Below are positions 43,136 through 52,681 of a stretch of 64,000 bases of DNA, one piece after another. The DNA comes from RGIG6307 sp964424345. Lineage in GTDB: Bacteria; Bacillota; Clostridia; Lachnospirales; Lachnospiraceae. The DNA is taken from assembly GCA_964424345.1 (NCBI GenBank), contig CAYRIK010000005.1, forward strand, positions 1-64,000. The letters are read 5' to 3'. Every line of letters starts with the position of its first letter. Position 1 is the stretch's first letter. A program made the position numbers and the translations under genes. The notes under the pieces are model-generated. The model did not search any database, was not told where the DNA came from, and saw only the letters and a program-made list of their open reading frames with translations.

Positions 43136-44233
43136 TTACATCTTTGCTGCCAGTTCTAATGCCGCCTCAATAGTCTTATCCATATCATAATATTTATATT
43201 GACCAAGACGACCGCCGAAAAATACATTCGTTTCTTTTTGTGCTAAACTCTGATATTTTTCAAACAGCTTTGTATTTTCTTCATCGTTTATTGGATAATA
43301 TGGTTCCATTCCCGGCTTCCATTCTGTCGGATATTCCCTGCTTATGACAGTCTTTGGCTGTTTGCCAAACTCAAAATGCTTATGTTCAATAATACGAGTA
43401 TACGGAATTTCACGTTCTGTATAATTTACTACTGCATTTCCTTGATAATTATCTGTATCAAACACTTCTGTTTCGAAAGAAACTGTACGATACTGCAATG
43501 GGCCATAACAAAAATCATAATATTCATCAATCATTCCAGTATACAAAATACATTGTGCAGCATCTGGATTTTGTTTAATAAAACTCTTATATTCTGTATT
43601 TAACAAAATATCTGTTCCTTCAAACAATTTTTCAATGATTGCTGTATATCCTCCAATCGGTATTCCCTGATAACGATCATTAAAATAATTATTATCATAT
43701 GTAAAACGAAGTGGAAGACGTTTAATGATAAACGCAGGAAGATCTTTACAATCTCTGCCCCACTGTTTTTCCGTATATCCTTTTACTAATTTTTCATATA
43801 CATCTGTGCCAACCAAAGATAATGCCTGCTCTTCTAGATTTTTAGGTTCTGTAATATGCAGTGCTTCTACCTGATTAGTAATCTTTTCTTTTGCCTCATT
43901 TGGTGTACGGATTCCCCAAAGTTTACTGAATGTATTCATATTAAAAGGCATGTTATAAAGTTCGTCTTTGTATATTGCTATTGGAGAATTGATGTAATTA
44001 TTAAATTCTGCAAACTGGTTAATATAATCCCATACCCTTTTATTGCTTGTATGAAAAATATGAGCTCCATATTTATGAACCTGAATATCTTCTATCTTTT
44101 CTGTGTAAATATTACCTGCAATATGTGCTCTTTTATCAATCGCAAGACATTTCTTGCCTTTTTTTGTCATTTCATGTGCAAATACAGCTCCATACAATCC
44201 TGTACCTACAATTAAATAATCATATTTTTTCAT
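43136..44233 (-). CDS. glf: UDP-galactopyranose mutase
   Basis: Flavoenzyme that converts UDP-galactopyranose to UDP-galactofuranose, the donor for galactofuranose in cell-surface glycans. The FAD-binding motif YLIVGTGLYGAVFAHEM lies at 5-21, followed by CLAIDKRAHIAGNIYTE. The segment YGAHIFHTSN and the substrate-site RLPLRFTYDNNYFNDRYQGIP are typical of Glf. The 365-aa length is normal. It follows the GT2 gene by 2 bp, suggesting the glycosyltransferase uses or partners with galactofuranose. Confidence 0.95.
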   Translation of the reverse strand: MKKYDYLIVGTGLYGAVFAHEMTKKGKKCLAIDKRAHIAGNIYTEKIEDIQVHKYGAHIFHTSNKRVWDYINQFAEFNNYINSPIAIYKDELYNMPFNMNTFSKLWGIRTPNEAKEKITNQVEALHITEPKNLEEQALSLVGTDVYEKLVKGYTEKQWGRDCKDLPAFIIKRLPLRFTYDNNYFNDRYQGIPIGGYTAIIEKLFEGTDILLNTEYKSFIKQNPDAAQCILYTGMIDEYYDFCYGPLQYRTVSFETEVFDTDNYQGNAVVNYTEREIPYTRIIEHKHFEFGKQPKTVISREYPTEWKPGMEPYYPINDEENTKLFEKYQSLAQKETNVFFGGRLGQYKYYDMDKTIEAALELAAKM

Positions 44234-44235
44234 CT

Positions 44236-45249
44236 TTAATTAAAACCGTATATCTTTTGTGCAATCTTATAAACTACTACTGCGAGTTTGCGTCCTACTG
44301 TTCCAGGAAGGTTTACACCGATTCCTAAAATAGAATAGCGCAGTTTTTTATATAATTTTTCATCTATTTTCTTTAAATCCTGCCACAATTCTTCTTTCAT
44401 TGCAAGATGTTCTTTTGTACCGCTCTTAATAGCAAGAATAGAGGAAATCGTTGTAATAATAGATAAGTAATTAAACATGTATTTCTTTAAATATACACTG
44501 GAAACTTCCTTTGTTGCATATGATTTTGCCATAATACGATTTACTCGCATCTGCTGGTCTAATCTTCCGATCATAACCTTTTCATTTACAGACTGGTCTT
44601 CTCGTCCAATAAAATAACGATAAAAATCTACATTCAAATAATACATATGCAATGTGCTTGGCAATGGATCAAATACAAAAATGTTGTCTACATAAAATGT
44701 ATGCTTTGGAAGTTCTAAACCACAATCTCTTAATACCTGTGTTTTATAAATAACAGAATGCATCAAAAGATACTTTCCGATTGGAAATGGTTTCATATCT
44801 TCCCATGTGAAAATGCGGTTTACTGGAAGATATTTTGTATATTCCATTACTTTTTTGTGTTTTGCGCCCTGTTTTTCGTAAACAAAGTTGCTGATCATCA
44901 AATCAATATCATCCTGATACATTTCTAATACATCTAAAATGCCTCTATATGCACCTTCATCTACCCAGTCATCACTGTCTACTACTTTAAAGAACTTTCC
45001 TGTTGCATTACGCAGTCCTGCATTTACCGCTTCTCCATGTCCACCATTTTCCTGATGTACAGCCTTTACGATAGTTGGATATTTGGCAGCATACTTGTCT
45101 GCAATCTCTCCGGTGCGATCTTTAGAACCATCGTTTACAATGATGATTTCTACGCGTTCTCCACCAAATAAAAGCGTCTCAATACAATGCTCCATATATT
45201 TTTCAGAATTATACGATGGAATTGCAACACTTAATAACTTTTGCCCCAT
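44236..45249 (-). CDS. Family 2 glycosyltransferase
   Basis: GT-A fold glycosyltransferase of 337 aa. The nucleotide-sugar region is LLSVAIPSYNSEKYMEHCIETLL (from residue 5) and IIIVNDGSKDRTGEIA; the metal-binding DxD is in KVVDSDDWVDEGA (about 100). A hydrophobic or amphipathic C-terminus (about 270-337) may touch the membrane. I start at ATG 45249 (MGQKLLSV), 7 bp after GAGGAG; the 32 earlier codons have no site. First gene of the operon with glf. It probably builds a surface polysaccharide; acceptor unknown. Confidence 0.9.
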   Translation of the reverse strand: MGQKLLSVAIPSYNSEKYMEHCIETLLFGGERVEIIIVNDGSKDRTGEIADKYAAKYPTIVKAVHQENGGHGEAVNAGLRNATGKFFKVVDSDDWVDEGAYRGILDVLEMYQDDIDLMISNFVYEKQGAKHKKVMEYTKYLPVNRIFTWEDMKPFPIGKYLLMHSVIYKTQVLRDCGLELPKHTFYVDNIFVFDPLPSTLHMYYLNVDFYRYFIGREDQSVNEKVMIGRLDQQMRVNRIMAKSYATKEVSSVYLKKYMFNYLSIITTISSILAIKSGTKEHLAMKEELWQDLKKIDEKLYKKLRYSILGIGVNLPGTVGRKLAVVVYKIAQKIYGFN

Positions 45250-45303
45250 TTCACTTCTCCTCGATCTCAAAACGCTGAATTTTTTCAGCTCTAAATTACC
45301 TTT

Positions 45304-45332
45304 ATTATACTGAGATACATAAAAAAAGTCAA
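45304..45332 (-). promoter_or_regulatory. GT2-glf operon promoter
   Basis: TTGACT (45327-45332) and TATAAT (45304-45309) on the minus strand with a 17-bp spacer. The -35 box is part of the nudix terminator stem. Confidence 0.7.
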
Positions 45333-45358
45333 CGCAATTAGCCACAGCGTTGACTTTT
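45324..45358 (-). terminator. Terminator after the nudix gene
   Basis: A perfect 12-bp stem (45324-45335 with 45347-45358), 11-nt loop, then T residues on the minus strand. It closes the uppS-to-nudix operon and overlaps the next promoter. Confidence 0.85.
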
Positions 45359-45416
45359 CTAAGAAATTCTTTTGAGATTTTTAAGGATTCACAAGTCCAG
45401 ACTGTAAATCGATTTT

Positions 45417-45959
45417 TTATACTATATTTTGTTTTGCAGCATAACTCATAACTGCTGCAATCGTCTTAGCATCTGTCATTTTACCTTCTAAAATCATCTT
45501 TTGTATCTCTTTTACAGTAAATGCCTGATATGTTACTACTTCATCTTCATCTAAATGCTGCTTACCTGGTTTCAAATCCGTTGCAACATAAATATCGATT
45601 TTTTCATTACAAAAAGCTGGTGTTGTATGGATTGTAATCAACCATTCCAACTCTTTTTCTGTTGTATAGCCGGTTTCTTCTTCCAATTCTCTTCTAGCTG
45701 CTTCTATAGTAGGCTCTTGTCTTGAATTTAAACCGCCAGCTGGAATTTCCCATGTATGTCGGTCAATCGAATTACGAAATTGTCTTACTAAAATGATTCT
45801 TCCATCATCTAATACAGGAATAACTGCTGCCGCACCTTTATGATCAATATGGTCAAACTTTACCACATTTCCATTTGGAATTGCCATAGTATCCTGATAA
45901 TAATCAAATATTTTACAATTACGCACCAAAGTTCTGTCTATACGCTTAATATCATCCAT
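45417..45959 (-). CDS. NUDIX hydrolase, ADP-ribose pyrophosphatase type
   Basis: Hydrolyses a nucleoside diphosphate linked to another moiety; the ADP-ribose type is suggested by 180-aa length and the upstream VRQFRNSIDRHTWEIPAGGL. The Nudix box is complete: GGLNSRQEPTIEAARRELEE followed by ETGY, with the metal-binding glutamates. It lies 18 bp after polC, at the end of the essential-gene operon, and is followed by a terminator. Confidence 0.92.
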   Translation of the reverse strand: MDDIKRIDRTLVRNCKIFDYYQDTMAIPNGNVVKFDHIDHKGAAAVIPVLDDGRIILVRQFRNSIDRHTWEIPAGGLNSRQEPTIEAARRELEEETGYTTEKELEWLITIHTTPAFCNEKIDIYVATDLKPGKQHLDEDEVVTYQAFTVKEIQKMILEGKMTDAKTIAAVMSYAAKQNIV

Positions 45960-45977
45960 GATTTTTCACCTCATTTA

Positions 45978-48900
45978 TTAAAATACATCAAACAAACTGA
46001 TCTGATTAGATTCTGGAAGATCTTTTAATATGCCAAGTTCTGCCAGCTTATCTGCAACTGTCTGAGACACCTTTGCTCGTTCTCTAAAATCATCTTTGCT
46101 TAAAAATGGTCCTTGTTTTGCTGCTTCTACAATAGAATCTGCCGCTGTTTCTCCAAGACCGTCTATACTATTCAGCGATGGCATCAGTTTCCCATCTATA
46201 ATCTGGAAATTTCTGGAATGTGCTTTAAAAATATCGATTGGCATAAACTCAAATCCTCGCACATACATTTCAAGAACGCTCTTCATGTCTTTGTAGCTGT
46301 CCTGTTCTTTATTAGATAATGTATCTTTTCTTGATTTATAATCTGCCATGATAGTTCTTAAATGTTCTTCTCCAAGACACATCAATTCATAGGAAAATCC
46401 TGATGCTCGAATACTAAAATATGCAGCATAATATGCAAGCGGATAATTGATTTTAAACCAGCCAATTCGCCATGCCATCATAACATAAGCTGCTGCGTGT
46501 GCTTTCGGGAACATATATTTGATTTTTTTACAAGACCAAATATACCAATCCGGCACATTATTTTCCAGCATAGTTTCTTCCCATTCTGGTTTCAATCCCT
46601 TTCCTTTACGAACACTTTCCATAATTGTAAAAGCAGTGGAACTTTCTACTCCCATACGAATCAGATACGTCATAATATCATCTCGTGTACAAATTGCGGT
46701 AGAAATTGTTGCTTTTCCTTCTAAAATCAATGTCTGTGCATTACCAAGCCATACGTCCGTTCCATGTCCAAGTCCTGAAATACGCACCAAATCCGAAAAC
46801 TTCTGCGGTTTTGTATCTCGAAGCATCTGAAATACGAAATCTGTTCCAAACTCTGGAATGCCAAGTGAACCAAGGTCTGTTCCATCCATTTGCTCTGGAG
46901 TAACGCCAAGTGCTGTTGTATTTTGGAATAAACTCATAACTTGCGGATCATCTAAAGCAATCGTAGTAGGATCTAATCCTGTCAAATCCTGAAGCATTCT
47001 GATCATCGTTGGATCATCGTGTCCGAGAATATCTAACTTTAACAAGTTGTGGTCAATAGAGTGATAATCAAAATGTGTTGTGATAATATCGGTTGTCATA
47101 TCATTTGCCGGATGCTGTACTGGAGTAAACGTATTGATATCTTCTCCTAATGGAAGTACGATAATACCTCCCGGATGCTGTCCCGTACTTCTTCGGATTC
47201 CCGTACATCCTAAACTGATACGATTGATTTCACAAGGACGTTTGTGTATGCCTCGTTCTTCATAATATTTTTTAACATAGCCATATGCTGTTTTATCCGC
47301 AAGTGTACCAACTGTTCCTGCTCGGAATGTCTGTCCTGCGCCAAAAATAACTTCTGTATACTTATGTGCTTTTGACTGATATTCTCCAGAAAAGTTTAAG
47401 TCAATATCAGGCTCTTTATCTCCTTTAAATCCAAGGAATGTTTCAAACGGAATATCAAATCCATCTTTTTTTAATGTTGCCCCACATTTTGGACACACTT
47501 TATCTGGCAAGTCACAGCCAGAACAACCATCTTGAACAGCTTGTGCTATTTCTGGAGAATCAAATTCAGAATAATGACAGCTTGTACAATAATAATGCGG
47601 ACTAAGCGGATTTACTTCTGTAATACCAGCCATCGTTGCCACAAAGGAAGAACCTACAGAACCTCTACTGCCTACCAAATAGCCATCTTCTACAGATTTC
47701 CATACAAGTTTCTGTGCAATAATGTACATAACGGCAAATCCATTTTTAATAATAGAATTTAATTCTTTTTGCAAACGGTTCTCTACAATTTCAGGTAACT
47801 GTTCGCCATACATTTCATGTGCTTTATTATAACAAATCTCAGTTAATGTCTTATCAGAATCTGGAATGACCGGCGGACATTTATCCGGTCTTACCGGAGA
47901 AATATGTTCTACGCTCTCTGCAATCTTTCTTGTATTTGTTACTACAACTTCTTCTGCTTTTTCACTTCCAAGATATGCAAATTCTTCCAACATCTCATCT
48001 GTTGTACGAAGATAGAGCGGTGCCTGTTTATCTGCATCATCAAACCCTTTTCCAGCCATAATGATACGTCTGTATACTTCATCTTCAGGGTCTAAGAAAT
48101 GCACATCACAAGTTGCCACAACTGGCTTATTTAACTGTTCTCCAAGCGTTACAATATGCTTATTGATTGCTTTGATATCTTCAAAAGAGGTAATATTTCT
48201 CTGTTTTTCTGACTCAATCATAAACGCATTATTTCCAAGCGGCTGAATTTCAAGATAGTCATAATAAGACGCAATCTTTACGATATCTTCCTCACTTTTT
48301 TCATCCAGTAAAGCTCTGTACAATTCACCAGCTTCACATGCACTTCCGACTAAAATACCTTCTCTATGTTTGTTTAACAAACTCTTTGGTATTTTAGGTC
48401 TTCGATTATAATATGTGATATGTGACTCACTGACCATCGTATATAAATTTACACGTCCTGTATTATTTTGTGCCAGAAAAATAACGTGATAAGATGGAAG
48501 TTTGCTGATTGCCTCTACAGATGTTTTTCCAAGCTCATTTACTTGTGCTAAAGTTTTAATGTCTTTTTCTTCACACATTGCTATAAGCTTTTTGAAAATA
48601 TGTGCTGTACATTCTGCATCGTCTACTGCTCGATGATGATTGTCTAAATTTACTTTTAATACTTTGGCCATTGCGTCCAATGTATGTTTATTATGAGACG
48701 GAAAGAGCACGCGGGACAATGCAAGCGTATCTAAATAAGTAAAGGTTGTATCAAATCCCATTCGCTTGCAATTTTCTATGATAAAGCTCATATCAAAATT
48801 TGCATTATGTGCTACTAGCTTACATCCTTTTATAAATTCTAAAAACTCCGGAAGCACTTCTTCGATTACTTTGGCATCACTTACCATATCGTCTGAAATT

Positions 48901-50531
48901 CCCGTCAAACGGTGGATTTCAAACGGAATTGGTGTCTGTGGATTTACAAACTTAGAAAAACGGTCTGTAATTTCTCCATTTTCAACTTTGACTGCACCAA
49001 TCTCAATAATACGATTTTTGACCGGAGAAAAACCTGTTGTTTCTATATCGAATACAACAAAGCTGTCTCTAAGAGAGGCGTTCGTAACATCTCCTGTTAC
49101 AATTTCTATTAAGTCATCTACCAAATATCCTTCACATCCATAGATTACTTTAAAGAAATGCTCTTTATCAGGCTCAATTCCTTCTTCTTTACAACGATTT
49201 TTTTCTGCTTTCCAAAGGTCTTCCCATACATGATTTGCGGTTGGGAATGCCTGAACAACACCATGGTCTGTAATTGCTACTGCTGGATGTCCCCAAGAAT
49301 AGGCTCTTTTTATAATGTCTTTTACTTCCGATACACCATCCATATCGCTCATTTTCGTATGACAATGAAGCTCTACTCGTTTGCATGCTGCATTATCTTT
49401 TCGTTTTACTCGGAAATCACTTCCCTTTTTAATGCCAATTACAGAAGCAATTGCAATTTCTTTATCAAATGTATCCATTCCGGCTATACCTTTGATTTTC
49501 AAAAATGCTCCTTTTTTGATATGTTCCTTAATTTCTGAAAGCTGGTCATTACGAACAAACATTTTTACAGTGATTGTATCCGTATCATCGGTAACATCAA
49601 AAATCAGAATTGTCTTTTCATTTCTGATTTCTCTTTCATCCATATTTATAATCTGTCCTCGAATAACCACTTCTCCCATATCGGTTATGATCTCTTCGAT
49701 CTTCATTGCACCTTCTTCAAAGTCTTTTCCATAAATTACATCCGGATTATCCGAATTTCTAAGTGGTCTTCTATACTCTGGCTTTTTCGTAAAACCATTT
49801 CCAGCTTCTTTCTCTTTAGGAAAGTTTTGACGAACCGGTGCTTTATTTTCGCTTTGTGTTGTATTTTGTGTACGATTGCCACTTTTTTCCGGCTCTTTTG
49901 TCTGCGTTTTTTGTTCTGTCTCTACTTGTTCCTCTCTTTGTTGCTTTCCAAGTTTTGCACGTCTGGAAATTTCTGCAACCTTTTGTGCAATCATCTCTTC
50001 ATCTTGCTGCGTTTTAGAAGATACTGCAGGAATATATTCAAACGAAAAAGCAACCGGCAATCCGCATCTTTCTACAAATATTTTGTCCAGAATACGTGCC
50101 AGTTCTTCTTGCTGCATATGCACAAATACCGTATCCTCTAATGCCAAATGAATGAGATTATCTTCTGGATAAGTGATATCTGCCTTTTTAAAAATAATAT
50201 ATAGTATATGACTATGCTGTTTTAACTCCGTCAAAATGGAATTGCGATACATTTCCATAACTGTCCTGCCATTATATTGGCCGGACAGTTTGAAATGCTC
50301 ATATAATTTTACATTGCGATTGTCTCCGCTTTTAAATAACATCTTTGACAACGCATCTTCAACTTCATAAATGTCTTCTTTTTCAATCAGGTAATCGCTC
50401 TCAATATGAACACGCAGAAAGCCTTTGCTCGTCACATTCACAATTTTTTGAACCATTACCTGTTCCATTCGTTCTTTTAATCTGTTTTCCAATTTTACAT
50501 ATGGAAATACATCAAAAAACGCTTTACTCAT
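45978..50531 (-). CDS. polC: DNA polymerase III alpha subunit, Gram-positive type PolC
   Basis: Replicative polymerase of low-GC Gram-positives (1517 aa). In order: N-terminal domain (1-230), a charged low-complexity linker (about 190-260), an OB-fold (about 275-375), a PHP domain with ELHCHTKMSDMDG (about 390), an inserted DEDDh 3'-5' proofreading exonuclease beginning FVVFDIETTGFSP (about 495), the polymerase palm with GSRGSVGSSFVA, a four-cysteine zinc-binding loop (CTSCHYSEFDSP, CSGCDLPDKVCPKCG) and DIDLNFSGEYQ, then fingers and duplex-binding parts. It follows ispG by 12 bp. Confidence 0.98.
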   Translation of the reverse strand: MSKAFFDVFPYVKLENRLKERMEQVMVQKIVNVTSKGFLRVHIESDYLIEKEDIYEVEDALSKMLFKSGDNRNVKLYEHFKLSGQYNGRTVMEMYRNSILTELKQHSHILYIIFKKADITYPEDNLIHLALEDTVFVHMQQEELARILDKIFVERCGLPVAFSFEYIPAVSSKTQQDEEMIAQKVAEISRRAKLGKQQREEQVETEQKTQTKEPEKSGNRTQNTTQSENKAPVRQNFPKEKEAGNGFTKKPEYRRPLRNSDNPDVIYGKDFEEGAMKIEEIITDMGEVVIRGQIINMDEREIRNEKTILIFDVTDDTDTITVKMFVRNDQLSEIKEHIKKGAFLKIKGIAGMDTFDKEIAIASVIGIKKGSDFRVKRKDNAACKRVELHCHTKMSDMDGVSEVKDIIKRAYSWGHPAVAITDHGVVQAFPTANHVWEDLWKAEKNRCKEEGIEPDKEHFFKVIYGCEGYLVDDLIEIVTGDVTNASLRDSFVVFDIETTGFSPVKNRIIEIGAVKVENGEITDRFSKFVNPQTPIPFEIHRLTGISDDMVSDAKVIEEVLPEFLEFIKGCKLVAHNANFDMSFIIENCKRMGFDTTFTYLDTLALSRVLFPSHNKHTLDAMAKVLKVNLDNHHRAVDDAECTAHIFKKLIAMCEEKDIKTLAQVNELGKTSVEAISKLPSYHVIFLAQNNTGRVNLYTMVSESHITYYNRRPKIPKSLLNKHREGILVGSACEAGELYRALLDEKSEEDIVKIASYYDYLEIQPLGNNAFMIESEKQRNITSFEDIKAINKHIVTLGEQLNKPVVATCDVHFLDPEDEVYRRIIMAGKGFDDADKQAPLYLRTTDEMLEEFAYLGSEKAEEVVVTNTRKIAESVEHISPVRPDKCPPVIPDSDKTLTEICYNKAHEMYGEQLPEIVENRLQKELNSIIKNGFAVMYIIAQKLVWKSVEDGYLVGSRGSVGSSFVATMAGITEVNPLSPHYYCTSCHYSEFDSPEIAQAVQDGCSGCDLPDKVCPKCGATLKKDGFDIPFETFLGFKGDKEPDIDLNFSGEYQSKAHKYTEVIFGAGQTFRAGTVGTLADKTAYGYVKKYYEERGIHKRPCEINRISLGCTGIRRSTGQHPGGIIVLPLGEDINTFTPVQHPANDMTTDIITTHFDYHSIDHNLLKLDILGHDDPTMIRMLQDLTGLDPTTIALDDPQVMSLFQNTTALGVTPEQMDGTDLGSLGIPEFGTDFVFQMLRDTKPQKFSDLVRISGLGHGTDVWLGNAQTLILEGKATISTAICTRDDIMTYLIRMGVESSTAFTIMESVRKGKGLKPEWEETMLENNVPDWYIWSCKKIKYMFPKAHAAAYVMMAWRIGWFKINYPLAYYAAYFSIRASGFSYELMCLGEEHLRTIMADYKSRKDTLSNKEQDSYKDMKSVLEMYVRGFEFMPIDIFKAHSRNFQIIDGKLMPSLNSIDGLGETAADSIVEAAKQGPFLSKDDFRERAKVSQTVADKLAELGILKDLPESNQISLFDVF

Positions 50532-50543
50532 GCTGATTACCTG

Positions 50544-51599
50544 CTAATTTTCATTCCAATGGTCAAGCTCATATTTTAAAGTAGATAACAGTTCCTGTTC
50601 TGGTACTTTCTTAACAATCTCGCCTTTTTTTATAAGTAAGCCTTCTCCTATACCCCCAGCAATGCCGATATCTGCTTCTTTTGCTTCGCCTGGTCCATTT
50701 ACTACACATCCCATAACAGCTACTTTAATATCCAATGGATAGCCTGCTACTAATGTTTCTACCTGATTTGCAAGTTCGATCAAATTTATTTTTGTACGTC
50801 CGCAAGTAGGACAAGAAACTACTTCTATACCGCCCTTGCGAAGTCCTAATGTACGAAGCACCAATTTAGCTGTCTTAATTTCTTCTACAGGATCTCCTGT
50901 CAAAGAAACACGAATCGTATCTCCAATACCTTGACCTAATATCATTCCAAGACCAATAGAAGATTTAATATTACCGCTCCAAATAGTACCGGATTCTGTA
51001 ATACCTACATGAAGTGGATAATCGATTTCTTTATCTAAAATCTCATGTGCCTTTACACACATCAATACATCAGAAGATTTGATACTTACTACAAGATTTT
51101 CATATCCAAGGTCTTCAATAATTCGTACTTTATCTAAAGCACTTTCCACGATGCCTTCTGCAGTTACTCCATGATACTTTTCAACTAACTGCTTTTCTAA
51201 AGAACCACTGTTTACACCGATACGAATTGGAATATTGCGTTCTTTTGCAACATCTACGACTGCTTTTACCTTGTCTATAGAACCAATATTACCAGGATTA
51301 ATACGAATCTTATCTGCACCATACTCCATTGCTGCAATTGCCATACGATAATCAAAATGAATATCAGCTACCAGTGGAATATGAATCTGCTTTTTGATTT
51401 CTGTCAATGCCTTTGCAGCATCTAATGTTGGAACAGTACAACGGATAATTTCACAGCCTGCCTGTTCTAATCGTAAAATCTGTGCAACAGTTGCTTCTAC
51501 ATTTTCAGTAGGTGTATTTGTCATAGACTGAATCAGAATCGGATTTCCTCCACCGATTACTCTATCACCTATCTGAATCACTTTTGTATGTTCTCTCAT
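50544..51599 (-). CDS. ispG: (E)-4-hydroxy-3-methylbut-2-enyl-diphosphate synthase
   Basis: 4Fe-4S enzyme of the MEP isoprenoid pathway, converting MEcPP to HMBPP. TIM-barrel N-terminal part with PLVADIHFDYRMAI; C-terminal cluster domain with Cys ligands in SCPTCGRTKINL and MGCVVNGPGEA. The 351-aa length is normal. It lies 18 bp after rseP and 12 bp before polC. With dxr and uppS in the same operon it supplies undecaprenyl carrier for the wall. Confidence 0.97.
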   Translation of the reverse strand: MREHTKVIQIGDRVIGGGNPILIQSMTNTPTENVEATVAQILRLEQAGCEIIRCTVPTLDAAKALTEIKKQIHIPLVADIHFDYRMAIAAMEYGADKIRINPGNIGSIDKVKAVVDVAKERNIPIRIGVNSGSLEKQLVEKYHGVTAEGIVESALDKVRIIEDLGYENLVVSIKSSDVLMCVKAHEILDKEIDYPLHVGITESGTIWSGNIKSSIGLGMILGQGIGDTIRVSLTGDPVEEIKTAKLVLRTLGLRKGGIEVVSCPTCGRTKINLIELANQVETLVAGYPLDIKVAVMGCVVNGPGEAKEADIGIAGGIGEGLLIKKGEIVKKVPEQELLSTLKYELDHWNEN

Positions 51600-51617
51600 A
51601 TTTTTACCTCTACAATT

Positions 51618-52664
51618 TTAAAAGAAAATATTACGAATATCGTTAAATACCAAAAATACCATAAGTATCATTAAAAATACAAAACCAAGCATATGAACGA
51701 AGCCTTCTTTTTCTGCTGGAATCGGTTTCCCACGCACTGCTTCTATAAGCAAGAATACAATTCTTCCTCCGTCTAATGCCGGTAATGGCAATAAATTCAC
51801 AATGCCAAGGTTGACACTTAAAATAGATGCCAAATTCATCATTGTCAAAAATACAGATACAAATCCTGCCGGTTTTACTGCTTCATATGTCTCACCGACC
51901 ATATTTGCAATGCCAACGACACCTGCCATCTCATTTGTCTTGACTTGTCCTTTCAACATCATAAACAAGCTCTTATACGTAGAAACTGTCGCGTATCGCA
52001 CCTCATAAAAACCATATTTTAATGCATCCAGTCCTCGGAATTTTTCATATACACCACCAGACAATCCCATAATGTAACGTCCAAGACTTTCATTATAAGT
52101 TGGAGTAAAAGAAAGCTCGATTAACTCATCACCTCTTTTGATAAGCATATCATAGTCTTCTCCGCGATTCGTTTGAGAGATTACTAAAACATCTCTATAT
52201 AAGTGGATTTTAGAACCATTGATAGATACAATCTCATCTCCCGGCAAAATACCAGCTTCCCAAGCTGCACTGTTTTCAGATACATTTGTAACGATTGGAA
52301 GGTCTGTAGAAGAACAGCCTACGATAATAACACTGAATAAAAAAGCAAGTATAAAATTCATAACAGGTCCTGCTACAACAGTTGCAAACCTTGCACCAAT
52401 CTTTGCTTTGTTAAAGCAATGCTCATCTGCCTCTTTTCCACCCTCTACATTGCCATCTTCTCCGTCAAACATACAAGCTCCGCCAATTGGCAAAAGTCTT
52501 ATAGAATAAATCGTTTCTCCTTTTGTAAATGAAAAAATCTTTGGTCCCATACCAATAGAAAATTCCAAAACACGAATACCATTTAATTTTGCAAGAGTAA
52601 AATGTCCTGCCTCATGCGCCAACACAAGCACACCTAATATGATCAGAAAAATTATAATTGCCAC
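51618..52664 (-). CDS. rseP: Site-2 intramembrane metalloprotease RseP
   Basis: Zinc protease that cuts transmembrane segments, as in release of sigma factors from anti-sigma factors. The zinc motif HEAGH is in the first helix (about 17-21), a PDZ domain lies around 115-190, and the third zinc ligand is in LLPLPALDGGR. The 348 aa include four helices. It is encoded between dxr and ispG as in most Firmicutes. It is a candidate second-step protease for RsiV encoded 40 kb away. Confidence 0.95.
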   Translation of the reverse strand: MAIIIFLIILGVLVLAHEAGHFTLAKLNGIRVLEFSIGMGPKIFSFTKGETIYSIRLLPIGGACMFDGEDGNVEGGKEADEHCFNKAKIGARFATVVAGPVMNFILAFLFSVIIVGCSSTDLPIVTNVSENSAAWEAGILPGDEIVSINGSKIHLYRDVLVISQTNRGEDYDMLIKRGDELIELSFTPTYNESLGRYIMGLSGGVYEKFRGLDALKYGFYEVRYATVSTYKSLFMMLKGQVKTNEMAGVVGIANMVGETYEAVKPAGFVSVFLTMMNLASILSVNLGIVNLLPLPALDGGRIVFLLIEAVRGKPIPAEKEGFVHMLGFVFLMILMVFLVFNDIRNIFF

Positions 52665-52681
52665 AAAAATACCGCCTGTTT

